NCBI RefSeq assembly: GCF_004343775.1
Contig: NZ_PTXL01000009.1
Coordinates: 248,001-312,000 of the forward strand
DNA from: Burkholderia sp. SRS-46
GTDB lineage: Bacteria; Pseudomonadota; Gammaproteobacteria; Burkholderiales; Burkholderiaceae
Direction of reading: 5' to 3'
Length of the DNA stretch: 64,000 nucleotides
Positions 58,639 through 64,000 of the stretch are shown in pieces. The notes beneath the pieces are model-generated. The model searched no databases, had not been told where the DNA came from, and saw nothing but the letters and a program-made list of their open reading frames with translations. Position numbers and translations under genes: made by a program. The first letter of the stretch is position 1. Every line of letters begins with the position of its first letter.

Positions 58639-60524
58639 GCCCCTCCCCGCGCGCCCATGCGCACCGGCCAGCGGGCAATGCGGCCGCGCTGCACCGAATG
58701 CAGCTCGGTCTGCGTGAAGACGTTGATCGACACGTGCCGCGCCAGATAGTGTTCGAGCACCACGCCGAACAGGTACGGGCTCACGCCGGAAAACCCCGGC
58801 TCGTCGACGGTCAGCGAGCATTCGATGCCGCGCCCGAACACGAGCGGCCCCGCGCCGGGCAGCTTGCGGGTCACCGGCCGCGTCTTCACGCCGATCAGGC
58901 TTTCGATCTGTCGCCGGTTGTCGGCCTCGTCGCCGGCCACGAACAGCCGCAGCAGGTCGCGCAGGCCCTGGCCGCCGGGCCGGTGGTCGAGTTCCTCGAG
59001 CGGCAGGTAATTAAAGTTGAGCTGGCGGATCAGCCGCCACGCCATCTCGCGCTCCGCGAACGGCGGCTTCGGCACGCTCGGCGCGCGGATCAACCCGACA
59101 CTTTCGAGCGGCGCGGATTCGGCCACCGTCAGGTCGTTCACGCCATCGCGCGGCACGAGGCTCGGCAGGTCGCGGTTCGTCACCAGCGCGTCGACCGACA
59201 GGTAGCGGATGTCCTCGCCATAGGGCGCTTCGTTCTGGTCGACGAGCGACACGAACATCTCGGTGCCGACGTAGGGCGTGCGCGTGCCGTAGCGGCGCGC
59301 CGAATCGGAGGCGAGCCGGCTTTCGCGGCGCGTCGAGAAGTAGCGGCCGTGATTGCGCTCGTCGTCGTTCAGCGTCTGGTACAGCGGCCGGAATTCGAGT
59401 TCGGCCGAGGTGGCCGCGACCTGCCCGTACATCGCCTCGACCGAATACACCTCGTAGTCGAGCGGCGCGAGCCGCGCCGGCACCAGATGGAACTCGGTCT
59501 GCCCGGACGACAGCTCGATGCGGTCCGTGTGACGCGGAAACAGGTTGATCACCGGCGTGCAGAACAGCGCGAAGCGCGACGCATCGACGACGTTCGCGAG
59601 CCGCTCGGGCGACTGGTCGAGCAGCACGACGATCTCGACTTCCGATCCGGTCACGCGCCGCAGCCGCTCCTCGAGCCCCGTCAACGCGAAGAAATAGAAC
59701 CGCGCCGGGCACGCGAAGTACTCGTGCAGCAGGTTGTGCCCATGAAACTTCGACCACGTGAGCGGCAGCAGGCCCTGGTCGACGCCGAGCCCTTCGTGGA
59801 CGACCGCATCGGCCGTCACCGCGGAAAGCGGGCGGCCAGGCGTCGCGAATTCGCCCGGCGCGCCGGTGATCGTCGCGATGCCGCCCGCGTGCAGCAGCTC
59901 GAACAGGTGCGACGCGACCTGCTCGTCGCCCGCCAGGTACAGCGGCAGGCGGTCGAGTCCCTTCAGGTCGGCGATGCGCACGTTGCCGGTCGTGCGCAGC
60001 CGCAGGCGCAGCGCGCCGCGCACCTGCGTGCCGGCCGGCACGTAGCGGTCGAGCGCCGGGATGTCGGGCGGAATCCCGGTCAGCCGCGCGTCGGCGACTT
60101 CCAGCGGATAGAGCACCACGTCCTGGCTGCTGCGGAACTGGCAGGCAGTCTTCTCGCCGGCCGGCACGCGCGCGGCGAACGCGGTGCCGCGCGCGATCCG
60201 GAACCCGTCCGCGAGATTGCCTTCGGTGCGGCTCGGATACAGGCGCGCGACCGACATCGACGGCGTGGGCGTGACGTAGTTCGGATACAGCACTTCGAGC
60301 AGCCGGCCCGTGAAGCGCGGAAACTCCGCGTCGAGCTTGATCTGCATGCGCGCGGCCATGAAGCAGAACGACTCGATCAGCCGCTCGACATACGGGTCGG
60401 CCACTTCGCCCGCCTGCATGCCGAGCCGCCGCGCGATCTTCGGGTGCGCGTGCGCGAACTCGGTCGCGAGCTCGCGCATATAGATCAGTTCCTGGTTGTA
60501 GTAGTCGAGCAGTCGCGGATCCAC
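58635..60524 (-). CDS. tssF: TssF baseplate protein
   Basis: The 629-residue protein opens MDPRLLDYYNQELIYMRELA and has the conserved FMAARMQIKLDAEFPRFTGR and LLEVLYPNYVTPTPSMSV blocks of TssF/ImpG. It forms the heterotrimeric wedge with TssG and contacts TssK. The C-terminus (GVVLEHYLARHVSINVFTQ and on) is complete. It starts 28 bases after tssE and is coupled to tssG. Confidence 0.95.
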   Translation of the reverse strand: MDPRLLDYYNQELIYMRELATEFAHAHPKIARRLGMQAGEVADPYVERLIESFCFMAARMQIKLDAEFPRFTGRLLEVLYPNYVTPTPSMSVARLYPSRTEGNLADGFRIARGTAFAARVPAGEKTACQFRSSQDVVLYPLEVADARLTGIPPDIPALDRYVPAGTQVRGALRLRLRTTGNVRIADLKGLDRLPLYLAGDEQVASHLFELLHAGGIATITGAPGEFATPGRPLSAVTADAVVHEGLGVDQGLLPLTWSKFHGHNLLHEYFACPARFYFFALTGLEERLRRVTGSEVEIVVLLDQSPERLANVVDASRFALFCTPVINLFPRHTDRIELSSGQTEFHLVPARLAPLDYEVYSVEAMYGQVAATSAELEFRPLYQTLNDDERNHGRYFSTRRESRLASDSARRYGTRTPYVGTEMFVSLVDQNEAPYGEDIRYLSVDALVTNRDLPSLVPRDGVNDLTVAESAPLESVGLIRAPSVPKPPFAEREMAWRLIRQLNFNYLPLEELDHRPGGQGLRDLLRLFVAGDEADNRRQIESLIGVKTRPVTRKLPGAGPLVFGRGIECSLTVDEPGFSGVSPYLFGVVLEHYLARHVSINVFTQTELHSVQRGRIARWPVRMGARGGA

Positions 60525-60552
60525 TGGATAGCCCCGTTGGTCTGGTCGCGCG

Positions 60553-61134
60553 TCAACGCGCGCGCATGCCGGTAATGCTCACCTGGCTCGTTTCCAGGTC
60601 GAGCGCGCTCTGCACCATGAATTCGATCGGATACGCATCCATGCGGATCATCCCGCGCACCTCGAACGCCAGCACGTTGGCGAGATGGCCGGCCTCGGCG
60701 TCCCGCGACGGCGCGACGACGAGCGTCTCCGGAATCAGCCGCGGCTCGAAGTCGAGAATCACGCGGCGGATCACCCGCTCGATCTCGGCCCACTTGCGCG
60801 ACGCCATGAACGCGCCGGCGAGCGGCGGCATCCCGAAGTTGACGGTCGACGCCGCCGCTTCCGGATAGCGCTCCCGGTCGATGTGCGAGTCGATGCTCAT
60901 CGCGTTGAGCAGGAACGCGAGATCGCGCTGGACGATGCCGCGCATCTGCATGCGCGTCACCGCGTATTCGCCGGGCGCCTCGGTCTGGCGCCGCGGCGCG
61001 TCGTCGCGCAGGCGGTCAAGCAGCGTCGGCAACAGGTAAGCGTTCGCGCGGCGCGGCGGCGCGACACCGTCGTTGCCCGGGCGCGCGCTGGCGCCGCCGC
61101 GCGGCGCGCTCGTGCCGTTCTCGTATGGGTTCAT
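60553..61134 (-). CDS. tssE: TssE, gp25-like baseplate protein
   Basis: The 193-residue protein has a gp25-like domain: LLPTLLDRLRDDAPRR near the N-terminus, RDLAFLLNAMSIDSHIDRER in the middle, then YPEAAASTVNFGMPPLAG and the C-terminal VIRRVILDFEPRLIPETL. An N-terminal ~30-residue Gly/Ala/Pro-rich extension precedes the usual start. TssE joins wedges to the sheath end in the baseplate. GGAG precedes ATG 61134; the gene is between tagK-like and tssF. Confidence 0.9.
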   Translation of the reverse strand: MNPYENGTSAPRGGASARPGNDGVAPPRRANAYLLPTLLDRLRDDAPRRQTEAPGEYAVTRMQMRGIVQRDLAFLLNAMSIDSHIDRERYPEAAASTVNFGMPPLAGAFMASRKWAEIERVIRRVILDFEPRLIPETLVVAPSRDAEAGHLANVLAFEVRGMIRMDAYPIEFMVQSALDLETSQVSITGMRAR

Positions 61135-61162
61135 CGGCTCCTCCGTTGCATGCCGGTCGTCA

Positions 61163-61822
61163 TCACGCGTCGCCGGCCGGGGCCGGCACGGATGCCGGCA
61201 GCGGGCTGTCGATCGCAAGCGTCTGGTGTTCCTGCCGCGTGAGCGCCGGCGGCAGGCTGCCCGCGCGGCGCGCGGCGGCCACGTGGAATTCGGCCGGTGC
61301 AAAGAGCCGCAGGATCTCCGGCACCCGCTCCGTCGCAGCCGGATCAGGCCCGTCGCCCGGCGTCAGCGGGCCGAATGCGTCGTCGAGCACGCGCGCGCGC
61401 GCCAGCAGCGCGGCGATCGAATCCGCTGCGTCGACGCCGTCGCGCGCGTCGCCCCGCAGGTCGGGCAGCGGCCGGCGTGCCGTCGTCATCTGCTCCGCCC
61501 AGCCGCTCGCCAGCGATGCCTGCGGATTCTCCAGCGCGCCGCAGTATTGTTCGTATAACGAATTCATCAGATCCTGGGCCGGCATCGGGCCGCCGGCCGC
61601 CGTCGCATCCGCGATCGCGTCGTCGGCCTGGCGCGATGCGATCGCGTCCGCCGCGATCACCGCACCGATCAGGTCGAGCACCGCGTCGGCGTCTCGCAGC
61701 ATCGCGTCCGGCGGCGCGTCGTCGTCGCCTGCGGCGTCCGATCCGGCATCGGCGCGATGCGGCCGTGGCTCGGTGTAGTGCCAATCCGGCTCAATGCGGC
61801 GAACCGTTTTAAATACGCGCAT
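61163..61822 (-). CDS. TagK-domain type VI accessory protein
   Basis: The 219-residue protein contains MNSLYEQYCGALENPQASLA in the middle and ends with VPEILRLFAPAEFHVAAARR, then LPPALTRQEHQTLAIDSPLP, the pattern of TagK-domain proteins found in Burkholderia type VI clusters. An acidic, Ala-rich N-terminal half (DAAGDDDAPPDAMLRDADAV) is poorly conserved; no FHA domain is seen. GAGGAGG precedes ATG 61822. It leads the leftward operon before tssE. The molecular role is not known. Confidence 0.7.
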   Translation of the reverse strand: MRVFKTVRRIEPDWHYTEPRPHRADAGSDAAGDDDAPPDAMLRDADAVLDLIGAVIAADAIASRQADDAIADATAAGGPMPAQDLMNSLYEQYCGALENPQASLASGWAEQMTTARRPLPDLRGDARDGVDAADSIAALLARARVLDDAFGPLTPGDGPDPAATERVPEILRLFAPAEFHVAAARRAGSLPPALTRQEHQTLAIDSPLPASVPAPAGDA

Positions 61823-62463
61823 GCCAGCCTCCTCATACGCAACCCGTTTCAGAGTTTGCATATTTACAGATTCGAATCATCAAAATATGCACCCGAACAA
61901 TCCAGTCAATCAAGAATCAAAATATGGCGATTTTCAATATTTAACATTCTGACACTCCACTTTTCACGACGGCCGGCCGACCGATTTAACAAAGTTTTGC
62001 AAATTTGCTTCACGCCAATCGCGTCGATTCATTTTTCGAAACAGTCGAACCGGATATTGCGCGCCTTGCGTTCCTGCGCCATCGCAGCCGACAGCCCTGC
62101 GCGGCGCCTGCCCGTCCTGGCGGCCGGCTCAACGGCAAGCCGGAGTTTCCGAAAGCAGATCATATCGATTGAATTTCGGATACATCGCCGGCCAGAATGA
62201 AAATGAGACATATAAACGTGTTGCGCGAGACAAATTACCTGGCCCGATTTTTTAATAAAACCCCAATTTATTTAATAAAACCTCAAATGAGACGTGCGGG
62301 CGCATTATGCGAGACAAATTGCTTGCCACCCTCTTTTCAAACGATTGATTTCGCATTCCATCGCTGGGTAGCATGTATTAACGAATTCACGCAGCACATC
62401 GAATCACTCGCACATTCCGTGCGATAACGAAAATCCGAAATCAACTCACGCAAGGATCTGCTC
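61823..62463. promoter_or_regulatory. AT-rich divergent control region of the type VI locus
   Basis: This 641-bp gap between tagK-like and clpV is far more AT-rich than its flanks and has no credible gene. It contains direct repeats ATCAAAATATG (61879-61889, 61916-61926), TTTAATAAAACC (62251, 62271), and the GAGAC array at 62202-62320. The composition fits H-NS-type silencing and regulator binding. I could not assign promoter hexamers with confidence and saw no convincing sigma-54 site. Confidence 0.6.
62202..62320. repeat. Two-copy direct repeat with four GAGAC elements
   Basis: AATGAGAC-N15-GCGAGACAAATT occurs at 62202-62236 and again at 62286-62320, an 84-bp period. Within each unit the GAGAC cores are 22 bp apart (62205, 62227; 62289, 62311). 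Core and spacing are conserved while the spacer diverges, as expected of protein binding sites. Confidence 0.7.
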
Positions 62464-64000
62464 ATGGCGATTTCGCGTCTGGCGCTGTTCGGCAAGCTCG
62501 GGGGGACGCTCTTCAAGAGCGTCGAATCGGCGACGGCATTCTGCAAGCTGCGCGGCAACCCGTACGTCGAGCTGGTTCACTGGCTGCACCAGTTGCTGCA
62601 GCAGACCGACTCGGACCTCCACCGCATCGTCCGGCACGCCGGCATCGACCGCGACGCGCTGGATCGCGACGTGGCCCGGGCGCTCGCGGCGTTGCCCGCC
62701 GGCGCCAGCTCGATCAGCGACCTGTCGCATCACATCGAAACGGCGATCGAACGCGCATGGGTGCTGGCGACGCTGCGCTTCGGCGACCGGCGCATCCGCG
62801 GCGCGTGGCTCGTCGCGGCGCTCGTGAGCACGCCGGACCTGCGCCGCGTGCTGCTGTCCATTTCACCGTTATTCGACAGGATTCCTCTCGATCAGATCGA
62901 CGCGCTGCTGCCCGCGTGGATCGAAGGATCGCCGGAGGCATCCGACGCCCCGCACGACAACAGCGATTTCTCCGCCGCGCTGCCCGGCGAGGCCTCGCAG
63001 GCAATGGCGGCCGCGTCGAAAGGCTGCGCGCTCGAACAGTACTGCACCGACCTGACCGCCCGCGCGCGCGACGGCGAGATCGACCCCGTGATCGGCCGGG
63101 AGCTGGAAGTCCGCACGATGATCGACGTGCTGCTGCGGCGCCGGCAGAACAATCCGCTGCTCACCGGCGAGGCGGGCGTGGGCAAGACGGCCGTCGTCGA
63201 AGGGCTCGCGCTCGCCATCGCGCTACGCGACGTGCCGCCCAAGCTCGCCGACGTGCGGCTGATGAGCCTCGACGTCGGCGCGCTGCTCGCCGGCGCGAGC
63301 ATGAAGGGCGAATTCGAGGCGCGCCTGAAAGGCACGCTCGAGGCCGCCGCGAAATCCGCCGCCCCGGTGATCCTGTTCGTCGACGAGATCCACACGCTGA
63401 TCGGCGCCGGCGGCCAGGCCGGCACCGGCGACGCGGCAAACCTGCTGAAGCCGGCGCTGGCGCGCGGCACGATCCGCACGATCGGGGCCACCACGTGGTC
63501 CGAGTACAAGCGGCACATCGAGAAGGACCCCGCGCTGATCCGCCGCTTTCAGGTGCTGCAGGTGCAGGAGCCGGAAGAGCCCGCCGCGATCCACATGGTG
63601 CGCGGCATCGCGCAGACGTTCTCGCGGCATCACGGCGTCGTGGTGCGCGACGAGGCGATCCGCGCCGCGGTGACGCTCTCGCATCGCTATATTCCGTCGC
63701 GCCAGTTGCCGGACAAGGCGATCAGCCTGCTCGACACCGCCTGCGCGCGCGTCGCGCTATCGCAGCAGGCCGCGCCGCGCGAGCTGCAGGACGTGCGCCA
63801 GCGCCGGCAGGCCGCGCGCGCTGAACTCGCGCTGCTCGCGCAGGAAGCGCGCATCGGCCTCGCGGCGGACGAGGCGCTCGCCGCCGTCCGCGAGCGCATC
63901 GCGGCGCTGTCGGCCGAGGAAGCGGCGGTCGAGGCGCGCTGGAACGCGCAGGCCGACGCCGCGCAGGCGCTGCTCGCCGCGCGCGAGGCGGCGCTGGCCG
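62464..64000 (+). CDS. clpV: ClpV/TssH AAA+ ATPase, 3' end outside window
   Basis: The visible 512 residues begin MAISRLALFGKLGGTLFKSV. An N-terminal Clp_N-like domain (to about 160) binds the contracted sheath; the first AAA+ module has Walker A GEAGVGKT at 235-242, Walker B region ILFVDEIHTLIGAGG and the arginine-finger segment. The coiled M domain begins near residue 430 (QDVRQRRQAARAELALL). TssH disassembles contracted TssB/C sheath using ATP. It is divergent from the tagK-tssEFG-tssA-vgrG arm. AAGGA precedes ATG 62464. Confidence 0.93.
   Translation, partial: MAISRLALFGKLGGTLFKSVESATAFCKLRGNPYVELVHWLHQLLQQTDSDLHRIVRHAGIDRDALDRDVARALAALPAGASSISDLSHHIETAIERAWVLATLRFGDRRIRGAWLVAALVSTPDLRRVLLSISPLFDRIPLDQIDALLPAWIEGSPEASDAPHDNSDFSAALPGEASQAMAAASKGCALEQYCTDLTARARDGEIDPVIGRELEVRTMIDVLLRRRQNNPLLTGEAGVGKTAVVEGLALAIALRDVPPKLADVRLMSLDVGALLAGASMKGEFEARLKGTLEAAAKSAAPVILFVDEIHTLIGAGGQAGTGDAANLLKPALARGTIRTIGATTWSEYKRHIEKDPALIRRFQVLQVQEPEEPAAIHMVRGIAQTFSRHHGVVVRDEAIRAAVTLSHRYIPSRQLPDKAISLLDTACARVALSQQAAPRELQDVRQRRQAARAELALLAQEARIGLAADEALAAVRERIAALSAEEAAVEARWNAQADAAQALLAAREAALA

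Noticed and set aside
54234-60575. Long plus-strand open frames opposite vgrG, tssG and tssF
   Set aside because: They mirror well-conserved type VI genes in the opposite strand and have no family motifs or ribosome sites.
61823-62463. Sigma-54 promoter for clpV
   Set aside because: Type VI loci can use sigma-54, but I found no GG-N10-GC pair with the expected flanks in a suitable position.
49413-64000. Prophage or tailocin instead of type VI secretion
   Set aside because: VgrG and gp25-like proteins resemble phage parts, but TssA, TssF, TssG and ClpV are specific to type VI systems, and no capsid, terminase or tail-fibre genes are present.
1-64000. tRNA, rRNA, insertion sequences, integrases or replication origin
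   Set aside because: Scanned for on both strands by eye; nothing with the required structure or protein motifs was found.

Overview
The window is high-GC, gene-dense proteobacterial DNA. The combination of OprB porin, N-acyl-homoserine-lactone type LuxR protein, many MFS/LysR/GNAT genes and a type VI secretion cluster with DUF2169, DUF3540 and DUF4150 partners points to Burkholderia, probably the Burkholderia cepacia complex and probably a secondary replicon. This is inferred from gene content and codon bias, not from a marker gene. No rRNA, tRNA, CRISPR array, insertion sequence or prophage was seen.

Layout. 1-4100: end of a LuxR-type regulator, an unusual NRAMP-family transporter preceded by two tiny ORFs, and a leader region with a Cys-rich mini-ORF. 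4200-7400: OprB porin convergent with a periplasmic trehalase. 7500-11400: TetR/MFS divergent pair with a clear operator, a candidate antisense-strand sRNA, and a YcaQ-like DNA glycosylase. 11571-15282: a fermentative/energy block, pta-ackA divergent from an orphan pair of F1-ATPase gamma and epsilon genes, with a perfect FNR/ANR-type palindrome placed between them. 15300-20400: DUF1653, GNAT and Fic genes, then a CitA-like transporter with a periplasmic ModA-like protein (candidate aconitate isomerase) and a stand-alone haem-type membrane anchor. 20500-28600: DctA-type symporter coupled to a LysR gene, aldo/keto reductase, HAD phosphatase, DUF4142, GNAT and the divergent lysR/lysA pair.

28600-33500: a cystine-type ABC importer (binding protein, permease, ATPase) followed by a metC-like C-S lyase and DUF3088. 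33500-37500: WYL regulator/VOC pair, EamA exporter divergent from a MocR regulator, and another VOC gene. 37650-40300: nicotinamide salvage, nadV and nadM-Nudix. 40388-45800: SRPBCC protein, amidase, LprI-like inhibitor, GNAT, hydrolase, AraC, NTF2-like gene and a truncated VOC remnant. 45849-49272: putrescine-type gamma-glutamylation genes (glutamine-synthetase-like enzyme, cupin XRE regulator, FAD oxidase) with a large operator.

49413-64000: part of a type VI secretion locus. Reading leftward from 61822: tagK-like, tssE, tssF, tssG, tssA, vgrG, a DUF2169-pentapeptide protein, a second pentapeptide protein, DUF3540 and DUF4150 (PAAR-like). Reading rightward: clpV/tssH, cut by the window end. 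The two arms diverge from a 641-bp AT-rich intergenic region that holds a very regular direct-repeat array.

The strongest candidates for something new are the oxygen-box-controlled orphan gamma/epsilon pair beside pta-ackA, the sRNA candidate at 9861-10029, the stand-alone cyclase-type membrane anchor, the small ORFs near the NRAMP gene, and the repeat array upstream of clpV.
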